Assembly: GCF_000515395.1 (NCBI RefSeq)
Contig: NZ_KI911782.1
Location: 5,114,070-5,178,069, forward strand
DNA length: 64,000 nucleotides
Source: Jiangella gansuensis DSM 44835
GTDB taxonomy: Bacteria; Actinomycetota; Actinomycetes; Jiangellales; Jiangellaceae
Direction of reading: 5' to 3'
The notes beneath the pieces were generated by a model. That model searched no databases, had not been told where the DNA came from, and was given only the letters and a program-made list of their open reading frames with translations. A program made the translations under genes and the position numbers. This document shows, piece by piece, positions 18,430 to 26,906 of this stretch (position 1 is the first letter of the stretch; the number at the start of each line of letters is the position of its first letter).

Positions 18430-19922
18430 TCCGGCTTCACCAGCGGGAACAGGATGGTCTCGCGAATGCCGGCGTCGGTGAGCAACATCATGACGCGGTC
18501 GATGCCCATCCCCATGCCGCCCAGCGGAGGCATGCCGTATTCCATGGCGCGCAGGAAGTCCTCGTCCATCTGCATCGCCTCGGGGTCGCCTGCGGCGGCC
18601 CGCAGTGACTGGCTCACCAGCCGCTCGCGCTGCAGCACCGGGTCGGTGAGCTCGCTGTAGGCGACGCCCCGTTCGACCCCGCCGATGATGAGGTCCCACG
18701 CTTCCACGAGCCGGGGGTCGTCCCGGTGCGGACGGGCCAGCGGGCGCACCGACTCCGGGTAGTCGCAGACGAACGTGGGTTCCATGAACGTGTGCTCAGC
18801 CAGCTTCTCGAACAGCTCCAGGACGATCTCGCCCTCGTTCCACTGCGGTTCGAGCCGCACCTGGTGCTTGTCGGCGAGTTCGCGTAGCCGTTGGGCCGAC
18901 GTGTCGGCGGTGACCTCTTCGCCGACGGCGTTCGAGACGGCCTCGTGGAGGGTCACCCTCGCCCACGGTGCCTCGAGGTCGATCTCGCCGCCGTGGCCGT
19001 CGGAGACGACAGTGCGGCCGACCGCCCGGGCGGCGTCGACGATGAGATCACGCGTGAGCGTCGCCATACTGTCGTAGTCGTCGTAGGCGCCATAGGCCTC
19101 GAGCATCGTGAACTCAGGGCTGTGCGTGGAATCGACACCCTCGTTTCGAAAAATTCTCCCGATCTCGTAGACCTTGTCCACGCCGCCGACGATGGCCCGC
19201 TTGAGGTAGAGCTCCAACGCGATGCGCAATGTCATCGGAATATCGAACGCATTGAGGTGCGTCTGGAATGGGCGGGCCGCGGCGCCACCGTGGATCAACT
19301 GCAGCACCGGCGTCTCGACCTCGATGTAGCCGTGCCGGTGCAGCGTTTCGCGCAAGGACCGGGTGACGACGGCGCGAGTTCGCACCATGTCGCGGGCCGC
19401 CGGATTGACGATCAAGTCGGCGTAACGCTGCCGGACGCGGGTTTCCTCATTCAAATCCTTGTGCGCCACCGGCAGCGGCCGCAGGGCCTTGGAAAGCATG
19501 GTCCAGCGGTCGGCCGTCACCGACAGCTCACCGCGCTTGCTGACGATGACCTCACCGTCGACGCCGACGTGATCGCCGATGTCGACCAGGTGCTTCCACT
19601 GCGCCAGACTCTCCACACCGACACGATCGAGGGAGAGCATCACCTGCAGTTCGGTGCCGTCCCCTTCACGCAGCCGGGCAAAACAGAGTTTTCCGGTGTT
19701 GCGCAGAAAGATCACCCGCCCCGCGACGGCGGCGCGATCGCCCGTTTCGGTGCCGGCGACGAGATCCGGATAGGAAGCGCGAAGCTGACCGAAGGTGTGC
19801 GTGCGGTCGAATCCGAGCCGATACGGCGGAACTCCCGAGGCCAGCAACTCCGCGCGCTTCTCGCGCCGGATGCGCATCTGCTCGGGAACATCCTGATCGG
19901 GGGTCGGAGGCACGTCACTCAT
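18426..19922 (-). CDS. lysS: Lysyl-tRNA synthetase, class II
   Basis: 498 residues starting MSDVPPTPDQDVPEQM. An OB-fold anticodon domain spans about 50-165 (VAGRVIFLRNTGKLCFARLR). The class II core follows: motif 1 in MVRTRAVVTRSLRETLHRHG with ETPVLQ, motif 2 in RIALELYLKRAIVGGVDKVYEIGRIFRNEG (seen as IGRIFRNEGVDSTHSPEFTM), and motif 3 in MGMGIDRVMMLLTD. It charges tRNA-Lys in the cytosol. The segment before motif 3 reads IIGGVERGVAYSELTDP where the common form is VNGREIANGFSELNDP, so it belongs to a divergent actinobacterial subgroup. It is the first gene of lysS-argA-like-lsr2. Confidence 0.92.
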   Translation of the reverse strand: MSDVPPTPDQDVPEQMRIRREKRAELLASGVPPYRLGFDRTHTFGQLRASYPDLVAGTETGDRAAVAGRVIFLRNTGKLCFARLREGDGTELQVMLSLDRVGVESLAQWKHLVDIGDHVGVDGEVIVSKRGELSVTADRWTMLSKALRPLPVAHKDLNEETRVRQRYADLIVNPAARDMVRTRAVVTRSLRETLHRHGYIEVETPVLQLIHGGAAARPFQTHLNAFDIPMTLRIALELYLKRAIVGGVDKVYEIGRIFRNEGVDSTHSPEFTMLEAYGAYDDYDSMATLTRDLIVDAARAVGRTVVSDGHGGEIDLEAPWARVTLHEAVSNAVGEEVTADTSAQRLRELADKHQVRLEPQWNEGEIVLELFEKLAEHTFMEPTFVCDYPESVRPLARPHRDDPRLVEAWDLIIGGVERGVAYSELTDPVLQRERLVSQSLRAAAGDPEAMQMDEDFLRAMEYGMPPLGGMGMGIDRVMMLLTDAGIRETILFPLVKPE

Positions 19923-20149
19923 GAGGGACAAGCCTAGGCGGTGCGGACGTTGCGCCGCGCCCGGTGCCGGTCGCCGGTATTGCCGGGACCCGTCCCGGCT
20001 GCCACTGTGGGTCATGGAGGGTCATGCGAACCGGCTGCCGACGGAAGGCCGACGCTCCTCTTCGGCGGTCGGTCCGGGCGCTGGGCAAGGCCAACGCCCG
20101 GGCCGTCCTTGCATGACGCGTCCTCTGGATGAGGATGGAGGTGAGGTCG

Positions 20150-20488
20150 ATGAGTGCCGTCCAGGTCGTCGACCGCGGAGCCCGCGAGATCGTCGTCTTC
20201 CTCTCCGGCGACGTCAGTGGCGAGCCCGCCGACACCCTGCACGCCGCCGTCGACGAGGTCAGCCGGCTGGAGCAGCTGAACGCGCTGGATCACGTCGTCG
20301 TCGACATGCACCGGGTCACCGAGCTGGGCGACGCGGGGGTGGCGTTCCTGCGCGAGCTGTCCCGTCGCGGCCGCACTGCCGGTTACGAAGTGTCCTTCGC
20401 GGCCATGAGCGGGCCTGCGCATCGCGCGGTGGAAGCGGCCGGCTGGCGCTTCGCCGAGCACAGCCCGCTGCTCGACGACAGGACCTAG
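20150..20488 (+). CDS. STAS-domain protein (anti-sigma-factor-antagonist-like)
   Basis: 112 residues from ATG 20150 (GGAGGT seven bases upstream). It is a single STAS domain: IVVFLSGDVSGEPADTLHAAV at the start, then LDHVVVDMHRVTELGDAGVAFL, where the residue before Ala is Gly and not the usual phosphorylated Ser (DSSG in SpoIIAA; here LGDAG). The phospho-switch site is therefore unclear, and it may bind a ligand or partner without phosphorylation control. No anti-sigma kinase lies nearby. It is divergent from lysS and its stop overlaps that of the convergent esterase gene. Confidence 0.65.
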   Translation: MSAVQVVDRGAREIVVFLSGDVSGEPADTLHAAVDEVSRLEQLNALDHVVVDMHRVTELGDAGVAFLRELSRRGRTAGYEVSFAAMSGPAHRAVEAAGWRFAEHSPLLDDRT

Positions 20489-21444
20489 GCGTCGAGCAGC
20501 CGCCTGATCGCGTCGAGGTAGCGCTCGGTGTCCGCGGCCTCGTCGGGGTAGTCGGCATGCCCGGCGGAGAAGACCACCAGTTCCTTCGGCCCCGGGATCG
20601 CGTTGTGGACGGCGAACTGCCCAGGCGGCGGGACCGCCGGGTCCCACAGCGCCGGCGCCACGACCATGGGGATGCGCAGCCGGCCGGCCGCGGTGGCGGC
20701 GTCGAAGAATCGCAGCACCTCGCGGGCCTCGGGGCGCTCGGCGACGTAACGGCGCACCGCCTCGCCGCTGCCGGTGCACGGCATGGTGAGGCGCAGGTCG
20801 TGGTTGCCGAAGCTCGGCACGTGCAGGGCGCCGGCGTCGAACCGGTCGTCCCACGGCAGCGCGAGCGCCCCGATGCCACCGCCGAAACTGCCGCCGACGA
20901 AGACCAGCCGGTCCGGCGGCTGCGGCAACAGCGCCAGCAGCGCCGACGCCGCACACCACACGTCAGCCGCGCACCCGCCGTGCACGTAGGTGTCGACCGC
21001 GTCGATGCCGTGCAGCACGTGCTCGGCCGCCACCGCCGGGATGCCGGGGACGAGGCCACGCTGCGGCAGCCCGCGGGCGGCCGCGAACAGGGCCGCGGTG
21101 CCCGGCGGCACCAGCTCGAGGTCCGGCTCGTCGCGGCCGCCGTAGCCGTGCCCGACCACGAGGGCGCGCTCGGCGACACCGTCCGGCGGCAACACCAGCC
21201 AGCCGCCCAGACGTACGCCGTCGAGCGACGTGAACTCCACGTCGTGGAGGCCGGGCCGGCCCGGCACCTGGCGCGTCACCGGCGCCGGGTCGACCGCACG
21301 CGCCCGTCCGTACAGCGTCGTCCAGAATTCGGCGAACCCGGCCGGTTCGGGTGGCGCGCCGACCTCCTCGAGTGCCTTGCGGTCGTAGCCGTAGGTGGCG
21401 TCGAACGCGTCCGGTCCGAACCACTCGTCGTAGGGCGCCGTCAC
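20485..21444 (-). CDS. Acetyl xylan esterase/cephalosporin-C deacetylase family (AXE1) hydrolase
   Basis: A 319-residue alpha/beta hydrolase without signal peptide. The nucleophile elbow is VFVGGSFGGGIGALAL (Ser in GGSFGG) near residue 190. The acid is probably Asp in APALWDPAVPP and the catalytic His is in VVFSAGHADYPDE near the C-terminus. A cap of GYGGRDEPDLELVPPGTA type is conserved in the family. Members remove acetyl groups from xylo-oligosaccharides or cephalosporins inside the cell. It may help process acetylated plant oligosaccharides taken up by the cell. Confidence 0.8.
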   Translation of the reverse strand: MTAPYDEWFGPDAFDATYGYDRKALEEVGAPPEPAGFAEFWTTLYGRARAVDPAPVTRQVPGRPGLHDVEFTSLDGVRLGGWLVLPPDGVAERALVVGHGYGGRDEPDLELVPPGTAALFAAARGLPQRGLVPGIPAVAAEHVLHGIDAVDTYVHGGCAADVWCAASALLALLPQPPDRLVFVGGSFGGGIGALALPWDDRFDAGALHVPSFGNHDLRLTMPCTGSGEAVRRYVAERPEAREVLRFFDAATAAGRLRIPMVVAPALWDPAVPPPGQFAVHNAIPGPKELVVFSAGHADYPDEAADTERYLDAIRRLLDA

Positions 21445-21463
21445 AGCCGGCGATAGTAGCCGT

Positions 21464-22405
21464 TCAGCGGACGCTCGCCCGGAACCCCTCCCGCCAGCTC
21501 GGGTACTGCGGCTTCCAGCCCAGTTCGCGTTCGGCCTTCGCGTTGGACGATCCGCGCAGCGTGGTCATGAACGTCACCCCGAAGTCGCCGATCAGCGGCT
21601 TGGCCAGCCACGCCGGCAGCTTCCGCGGTGACTTCGCGCCGACTGCGGCGGCCAGCTCCGGCAGGATCTGCGCGACCGGTGCGGGCTCGTCGTCGACGAT
21701 GTTGTAGATGCCGGGTGCCCCGCCCTCGATGGCCGCGAGCGTGGCGCGGGCCGCGTCGTCGATGTGCAGGAGCGACCACACCGCGGTGCCGCCGCCGACC
21801 AGCGGGAAGCGCCGTTTACGGAGCATGCCGACGACATCGTCGCCCGTGAGGCCCGTGCCGGGGCCGTAGAAGCTGCCGTAGCGCAGGACCAGCCCGTCGA
21901 CGCCGGGGGTGCTCGTGGTCACCCGCTCCAGGTGCTGGATGGCGCTCAACGTCTGCCGGCAGGCAGCCGGCGGGTTCGCCTCCAGCGGGTCGTCCTCGGA
22001 CTTCACCGGGGCACCGCTGCGGGCATTGGGCCAGCCGGTGTAGCTCTGCGCGACGAACCGCCGCACGCCGGCGTCGCGGGCCGCGGCCAGCAGGTGGTCG
22101 GTGCCCTCCGTGCGCAGCCGGTTGGTGGCGGCGAACTCGGCGTCCCAGTGCTTGAAGTCGCCGGTGCCGCTGGCCAGCGCCGTCTGCTGCTGGACGATGA
22201 CGTCCGGCGCGGCGGCGCGAACCTCCTGCCGCACCGCATCGGCGTCGAGCCCGTCCACCACCACGCCCTCGGCACCTGCCGCGGTCAACTGGGCGAGCTT
22301 GCCCGGCGACCGTGTCGTGCCCACCACTTCGTGTCCGGCGGCCACCAGTATCGGGATCAGCGACCGTCCGACGGCGCCGGTCGCGCCGGCCAGGAACACC
22401 CTCAT
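21464..22405 (-). CDS. NAD(P)-dependent epimerase/oxidoreductase, partner of the ECF41 sigma factor
   Basis: 313 residues from ATG 22405 (GGAG upstream; an earlier ATG at 22426 lacks a good site). It is a short-chain-dehydrogenase-type Rossmann protein: MRVFLAGATGAVGRSLIPIL with the GxxGxxG cofactor loop, FVAQSYTGWPNA carrying the conserved Tyr, and LRYGSFYGPGTGL. The substrate is unknown. It faces the ECF41 sigma gene, and a TGTCACA-N16-CGTC promoter lies just upstream, so it is almost certainly that sigma factor's target. ECF41 regulons usually consist of just such an epimerase, an oxidoreductase or a carboxymuconolactone decarboxylase. Confidence 0.85.
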   Translation of the reverse strand: MRVFLAGATGAVGRSLIPILVAAGHEVVGTTRSPGKLAQLTAAGAEGVVVDGLDADAVRQEVRAAAPDVIVQQQTALASGTGDFKHWDAEFAATNRLRTEGTDHLLAAARDAGVRRFVAQSYTGWPNARSGAPVKSEDDPLEANPPAACRQTLSAIQHLERVTTSTPGVDGLVLRYGSFYGPGTGLTGDDVVGMLRKRRFPLVGGGTAVWSLLHIDDAARATLAAIEGGAPGIYNIVDDEPAPVAQILPELAAAVGAKSPRKLPAWLAKPLIGDFGVTFMTTLRGSSNAKAERELGWKPQYPSWREGFRASVR

Positions 22406-22470
22406 GGTTCTCCACTCCATCCTCATGTCTCACCGGCGGCGCCTGCGAGGCGCCCCGTCACATCCCCTTC

Positions 22471-22497
22471 GACGGGGGACCCCGGCGTCCTGTGACA
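22471..22497 (-). promoter_or_regulatory. ECF41-type promoter driving the epimerase gene
   Basis: On the minus strand TGTCACA (22491-22497), exactly 16 bases, then CGTC (22471-22474). This equals the published ECF41 consensus. Transcription would start about 60 nt before the ATG at 22405. Confidence 0.85.
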
Positions 22498-22508
22498 GGA
22501 TCGGGCGC

Positions 22509-23417
22509 GTGACCGATCTCGCGGTCTCCCACGACCGGTTGCGGCCGCTGATGTTCTCGATCGCGTACCGGATGCTCGGGTCCGTCAGCGAAGCCGAGGA
22601 CGTCGTCCAGGAGGCGTTCCTGCGGATGCACCGCAGCGCGTCCGCCGACCGCCCGCCCATCGACTCCCCGGAGGCGTACGCGACCACCGTGACCACGCGG
22701 CTGGCCATCGACGCGCTGCGCTCCGTCCGCCGCCGGCGTGAACAGTACGTCGGTCCGTGGCTGCCGGAACCGCTCCTGGCCGTCGACGACGACCCCGCCG
22801 GCCGGGCCGAGGCGGCGGAGACACTGTCCACCGCGTTCCTGGTGGTACTGGAGACGCTCTCGCCGGTCGAGCGCGCGGTGTTCCTGCTGCGCGAGGTGTT
22901 CGGTTACGGCTACGACGAGATCGCCGCCGTGGTCCAGCGGTCCGAGGCGAACTGCCGGCAGCTGCTGGTGCGGGCCAAGCGGCACATCGACGAGCGGCGG
23001 CCCCGGTTCGAACCGTCGCCGGAACGTCGGGAGGCGCTGGGCCGGCGGTTCATGGCGGCGGTCCAGGACCGCGACGTGGACGAGCTGGAGCGGATGCTGG
23101 CCGAGGACGTCGCGTTCTACGGTGACGGCGGTGGCCGGACCGCGGCGGCGCGCAAGCCGATCACCGGCGCGTTGCAGGTGGCCCGGTTCCTGGCGAACCT
23201 CGGCCGGATGGGCGAGCGCATCGGCGCCGTGCTCGAGCCGGTCACCGTCAACGGCCAGCCCGGCATCCGGGTGAGTGCGCCCGGCGGCATCATCGGCGTG
23301 CTGTCGCTGACCATCGCCGACGGCCACGTCCGCGGCGTGCACAACGTCATCAACCCCGAGAAGCTGCGCCACCTGGGCCCCGTCGGCGACCTCAACGCCC
23401 TGCTCCAAGGGAAATGA
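22509..23417 (+). CDS. ECF41-family RNA polymerase sigma factor with SnoaL-like C-terminal domain (SigJ-like)
   Basis: 302 residues from GTG 22509. Sigma-2 covers about 5-75 (FSIAYRMLGSVSEAEDVVQEAFLRM, quoted as FSIAYRMLGSVSEAEDVVQE plus AFLRM) and sigma-4 about 110-165 (LSPVERAVFLLREVFGYGYDEIA). A SnoaL/NTF2-like fold of about 120 residues follows, which in ECF41 proteins replaces the anti-sigma factor and tunes activity. The usual linker motif and the late NPEKL segment (HNVINPEKLRHLG) are present. It is divergent from the epimerase gene that it probably controls. Its stop codon lies inside a palindromic repeat. The inducing signal is unknown. Confidence 0.9.
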   Translation: MTDLAVSHDRLRPLMFSIAYRMLGSVSEAEDVVQEAFLRMHRSASADRPPIDSPEAYATTVTTRLAIDALRSVRRRREQYVGPWLPEPLLAVDDDPAGRAEAAETLSTAFLVVLETLSPVERAVFLLREVFGYGYDEIAAVVQRSEANCRQLLVRAKRHIDERRPRFEPSPERREALGRRFMAAVQDRDVDELERMLAEDVAFYGDGGGRTAAARKPITGALQVARFLANLGRMGERIGAVLEPVTVNGQPGIRVSAPGGIIGVLSLTIADGHVRGVHNVINPEKLRHLGPVGDLNALLQGK

Positions 23418-23501
23418 TCACGTTCGGCATGGGTGTGTTCGCTTCACCACCCATGCTTGCCCGGTGGAGCGGGAGCACCCCAACGGCACGTGATCATTTC
23501 C
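23410..23501. repeat. Palindromic intergenic element, family B, complete copy
   Basis: Ends GGAAATGATCACGT (23410-23423) and ACGTGATCATTTCC (23488-23501) are a perfect 14-bp inverted repeat. Internal stems are CATGGGTG/CACCCATG and a GCTTGCCCGG-to-GCGGGAGC region. The TGA stop of the sigma gene (23415-23417) is part of the left TGATCA. It lies between convergent sigma and coaX genes. The copy at 14209-14280 shares its inner blocks. Confidence 0.75.
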
Positions 23502-23508
23502 ACCGGAG

Positions 23509-24285
23509 TCAGGCCGGGTGGTTGCGGTCGAAGACCAGCCGAAGGCCGGTCAGGGTGAGCCACGGCGCGTGGTGGTCGATGGTGGTGGACTCTTCGAGGA
23601 CCAGCGGCGCGAGACCACCGGTGGCGATCACCGTCACGCCGTCCAGGCCGACGCCCAGCTCGGTGGCCATCCGGGTGACCACGCCGTCGACCTGGCTGCT
23701 GAACCCGTAGAAGGCGCCGGACTGCAGCGCCTCCACGGTGTTCTTGGCGATGACCGACCGGGGCCGCACGAGTTCGACCCGGCGCAACTGGGCGGCGGCG
23801 TTGCGCAGGGCCTCCAGCGACACGTCGATGCCCGGTGCGATCGCGCCGCCGATGTACTCGCCCCGCGCCGACACGACGTCGAACGTGGTGGCGGTGCCGA
23901 AGTCGACGACGATGTGCGGGCCCGGCCCGTACTGGTGCATGGCCGCCAGCGCGTTGACGATGCGGTCGGTGCCGACCTCGCGCGGGTTGTCGGTCAGGAT
24001 CGGGACACCGGTCTTGACCCCCGGCTCCACGAGCAGCGCGGGCACGTCGCTGTAGTACCGCTGGGTCAGCCAGCGCAGCTCGCGCTGGACCACCGGCACC
24101 GTCGAGCAGATGGCCACGCCGTCGACCTGGGCGTCCACGCCGGCGAACAGGCCGCGCAGCAGTGCCATCAGCTCGTCGGTGGTGCGCCGGGCAACGGTGG
24201 CGACCCGCCAGTGGTGCACGACGTCGATGCCGTCGAGCAGCCCGATGACGGTCTCCGTGTTGCCGACGTCGATGGCCAGCAGCAT
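23509..24285 (-). CDS. coaX: Type III pantothenate kinase
   Basis: 258 residues, the normal length. It has ASKHA-fold motifs: MLLAIDVGNTETVIGLLDG (phosphate 1), DFGTATTFDVV with the catalytic Asp region (phosphate 2), and VIATGGLAPLV (adenosine). TDNPREVGTDRIVNALAA is the family's substrate loop. It phosphorylates pantothenate, the first step of CoA synthesis, with K+ and without feedback by CoA. It is five bases after nadC in the panC-nadB-nadC-coaX group and supplies the step after PanC. Confidence 0.93.
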   Translation of the reverse strand: MLLAIDVGNTETVIGLLDGIDVVHHWRVATVARRTTDELMALLRGLFAGVDAQVDGVAICSTVPVVQRELRWLTQRYYSDVPALLVEPGVKTGVPILTDNPREVGTDRIVNALAAMHQYGPGPHIVVDFGTATTFDVVSARGEYIGGAIAPGIDVSLEALRNAAAQLRRVELVRPRSVIAKNTVEALQSGAFYGFSSQVDGVVTRMATELGVGLDGVTVIATGGLAPLVLEESTTIDHHAPWLTLTGLRLVFDRNHPA

Positions 24286-24290
24286 GGGCG

Positions 24291-25184
24291 TTATCGTCCC
24301 TCGACGGCGACGACGTCCAGTCCGAGGTCCAGGGCGCGGACCGAGTGGGTCAGCTCGCCGGTGGACAGGTAGTCGACTCCGGTGGCGGCGTAGGCGGCGG
24401 CCTGGTCGAGCGTCAGCCCGCCGCTGACCTCCAGCCTGGCTCGGCCATCGACGGCCTTGACCGCCTCGAGCGCCTGATCGACGGTGAAGTTGTCCAGCAG
24501 GACCAGTTCGGCGCCGGCCTCGACGGCCTCGACCGCGCCGGCAACGTCGTCGACCTCGACCTCGACGGTCAGGCCCGGGTAGGACTCACGGACCGCCCGG
24601 AACGCGGCGGTGATGCCGCCGGCCGCGGCGACGTGATTGTCCTTGATCAGCGCCGACTCCGACAGCGACGAGCGGTGGTTCACCCCACCACCGGCCCGCA
24701 CGGCGTACTTCTCCAGCGACCGCATCAGCGGCGTCGTCTTGCGGGTGTCGCGCACCGCCGCCTGGCTACCCGCGAGGGCGCCGACCCAGGCGCGAGTGGC
24801 GGTGGCGATGCCGGACAGCCGGCAGGCCAGGTTCAACGCGGTCCGTTCGGCCACGAGCAGGGCGCGGGTGCGCCCGTGCACGGTCAGCACAGTGGTGCCG
24901 GGCGATACCTCGGTGCCGTCGGCGACGTGCCGTTCGACCTGGACGTCGCCACCGACCACCGCGAAGGTGGCCTCGGCCACCGGCAGGCCGGCGACCACAC
25001 CGGCTTCCCGGGCCGCCAGCACCGCGATCGCCTGCTGCTCGGCCGGCACGGTGGCGACGGTGGTGACGTCTTCCCCGCCGTCGAGGTCTTCCTCCAGGGT
25101 GGCCCGGATCAGGTCCTCGACGTACGCGGGATCGAGACCCGCCTCGCGCAAGGCGAGCGTCACGGCCTCGGGCAGACTCATCAT
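24291..25184 (-). CDS. nadC: Nicotinate-nucleotide pyrophosphorylase (quinolinate phosphoribosyltransferase)
   Basis: 297 residues. The N-domain reads VEDLIRATLEEDLDGGEDVTT, then comes the TIM-like barrel with RKTTPLMRSLEKYAVRAGGG, HRSSLSESALIKDNH and VEVEVDDVAGAVEAVEAGAE. The Lys/His/Arg residues in these motifs bind quinolinate and PRPP. It makes nicotinate mononucleotide in de novo NAD synthesis. The start overlaps the nadB stop (ATGA); two successive ATG codons (25184, 25181) are possible. nadA is not in the window. Confidence 0.93.
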   Translation of the reverse strand: MMSLPEAVTLALREAGLDPAYVEDLIRATLEEDLDGGEDVTTVATVPAEQQAIAVLAAREAGVVAGLPVAEATFAVVGGDVQVERHVADGTEVSPGTTVLTVHGRTRALLVAERTALNLACRLSGIATATRAWVGALAGSQAAVRDTRKTTPLMRSLEKYAVRAGGGVNHRSSLSESALIKDNHVAAAGGITAAFRAVRESYPGLTVEVEVDDVAGAVEAVEAGAELVLLDNFTVDQALEAVKAVDGRARLEVSGGLTLDQAAAYAATGVDYLSTGELTHSVRALDLGLDVVAVEGR

Positions 25185-26848
25185 GACTCCTTCATCGGTT
25201 CATATGTCGTCGTCAGGACGCCGTCCGGATCGAGGACGCTGACCAGGTGGCCGCGCCAGCGGGCGTCGTCACGTTCCGGGAAGTCCTCACGCCAGTGGCC
25301 GCCGCGCGTTTCCTCCCGCAACGCGGCGTGCCGACCGAGCGTAACGGCCACGGTGTGCAGATTCGTGGTCTCCCAGGAATCCGGTGTCATCGGGCCTGGG
25401 TCGTCGGGTCCGGCGCCGACGGCCATGGTGGCCAGCCGGGCGGCGAGGGTCGTCAACGACGCCTCCGACCTGAGCACCCCGGCGCCCGCGGTCATCGCCG
25501 ACTGGACGAACGGCTGGGCGTCGGCGTCGAGCAGGCTGACCGGTCCGTCGCGCTCGACCGGGTCGCCCGGGCGGGCGTCGCCCAGCGACGAGGCGAGGTC
25601 CTCGGCGATGCGGTGCCCCCACACCAGGCCCTCGAGCAGTGAGTTGGACGCCAGCCGGTTCGCGCCGTGCACGCCGGTGCAGGACACCTCACCGCAGGCG
25701 TACAGGCCGGGGAGGCTGGTCCGGCCGCGCCGGTCGGTGCGGATGCCGCCGCTGGCGTAGTGCTGCGCCGGCGCCACCGGGACCAGGTCGGTGGCCGGGT
25801 CGATCCCGTAGGAGCGGCAGCGGGCGACGATGGTGGGGAACCGCTCGGCCAGGAACTCGCCGCCGAGGTGCCGCGCGTCCAGCCAGACGTGTTCGGCGCC
25901 CGTCTCGGCCATCGCGGTGACGACGCCCTTGGCCACGACGTCGCGCGGGGCCAACTCGGCCAGCTCGTGCCGGCCCACCATGAACCGGCGGCCCTCGACG
26001 TCGCGCAGCACCGCGCCCTCGCCGCGGACGGCCTCGGAGATCAGTGGCTGCTGGCCCTTCGCCGACCGGCCCAGCCACAGCACCGTCGGATGGAACTGGA
26101 CGAACTCCAGGTCCGCCACCTGGGCGCCGGCCCGCAACGCGGCGGCGAGGCCGTCGCCGGTGGAGACGGGCGGATTGGTGGTGGAGGCGTACACCTGCCC
26201 GAGGCCGCCGGCGGCGAGCACGACCGCACGGCCCAGCGCGGCGCCGACGCCGCTCTGCCGGCCCTCGCCGAGGACGTGCAGCGTGACCCCGCAGGCTCGG
26301 CCGGCGGCGTCGGTGAGGATGTCGGTGACGAGGGCGTGCTCGTAGACCTCGATCTGCGGGTCCTCGCGGATGGCCGCCAAGGCCTCCAGCAGCGCCCGGG
26401 AGATCTCCTTGCCGGTGGCGTCGCCGCCGGAGTGGGCGATGCGGTCGCGGTGGTGCCCGCCCTCACGCGTGAGCGCGATGTCGCCGGCGGGCGTCCGCTC
26501 GAACTCCGCACCCAGGTCGACCAGCTCGCGCACCCGTCGCGGGCCCTCGGTGACGAGCGTGCGCACGGCGGCCTCGTCGCACAGGCCGACCCCGGCCACA
26601 AGTGTGTCGTTCAGGTGCTGTTCCGGGCTGTCCTCCGGATCGAGCGCGGCGGCGATACCGCCCTGCGCCCACGCGGTAGCGCTGTCGGCGAGGCGGGTTT
26701 TCGTCACCAGCAGCACCCGGCCGGCCTTGCGGGCCTCGAGCGCCGCCGTCAGCCCGGCGATGCCGCTGCCGACCACGACGACGTCGGCGGACACCGTCCA
26801 CCCGGGCGCCTCGGTTCGCAGCCGACGCGCGATGCGTACTCCGGTCAC
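25181..26848 (-). CDS. nadB: L-aspartate oxidase
   Basis: About 555 residues from GTG 26848. Starting at the farther codon 26896 would add an unlikely 16-residue tail. The FAD-binding dinucleotide motif is ADVVVVGSGIAGLTAALEA. Further family motifs include TAWAQGGIAAALDPEDS, EGGHHRDRIAHSGGDATG, FVQFHPTVLW, and YASGGIRTDRRGRTSLPGLYACGE (seen as GGIRTDRRGRTSLPGLYA) near residue 350. The C-terminal helical domain ends in RGGHWREDFPERDD. It oxidises aspartate to iminoaspartate for quinolinate synthase. It is translationally coupled to nadC. Confidence 0.93.
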   Translation of the reverse strand: MTGVRIARRLRTEAPGWTVSADVVVVGSGIAGLTAALEARKAGRVLLVTKTRLADSATAWAQGGIAAALDPEDSPEQHLNDTLVAGVGLCDEAAVRTLVTEGPRRVRELVDLGAEFERTPAGDIALTREGGHHRDRIAHSGGDATGKEISRALLEALAAIREDPQIEVYEHALVTDILTDAAGRACGVTLHVLGEGRQSGVGAALGRAVVLAAGGLGQVYASTTNPPVSTGDGLAAALRAGAQVADLEFVQFHPTVLWLGRSAKGQQPLISEAVRGEGAVLRDVEGRRFMVGRHELAELAPRDVVAKGVVTAMAETGAEHVWLDARHLGGEFLAERFPTIVARCRSYGIDPATDLVPVAPAQHYASGGIRTDRRGRTSLPGLYACGEVSCTGVHGANRLASNSLLEGLVWGHRIAEDLASSLGDARPGDPVERDGPVSLLDADAQPFVQSAMTAGAGVLRSEASLTTLAARLATMAVGAGPDDPGPMTPDSWETTNLHTVAVTLGRHAALREETRGGHWREDFPERDDARWRGHLVSVLDPDGVLTTTYEPMKES

Positions 26849-26906
26849 GCCGGGCAAGCCTACGACGCCCGGAGCGAATCCCCGAGGCGATCTCACGTGG
26901 TGGCGG

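Noticed and set aside
26848-26896. Longer N-terminus for L-aspartate oxidase starting at 26896
   Set aside because: It would add a Pro/Gly/Arg tail not seen in the family. The GTG at 26848 places the FAD motif at the normal distance.
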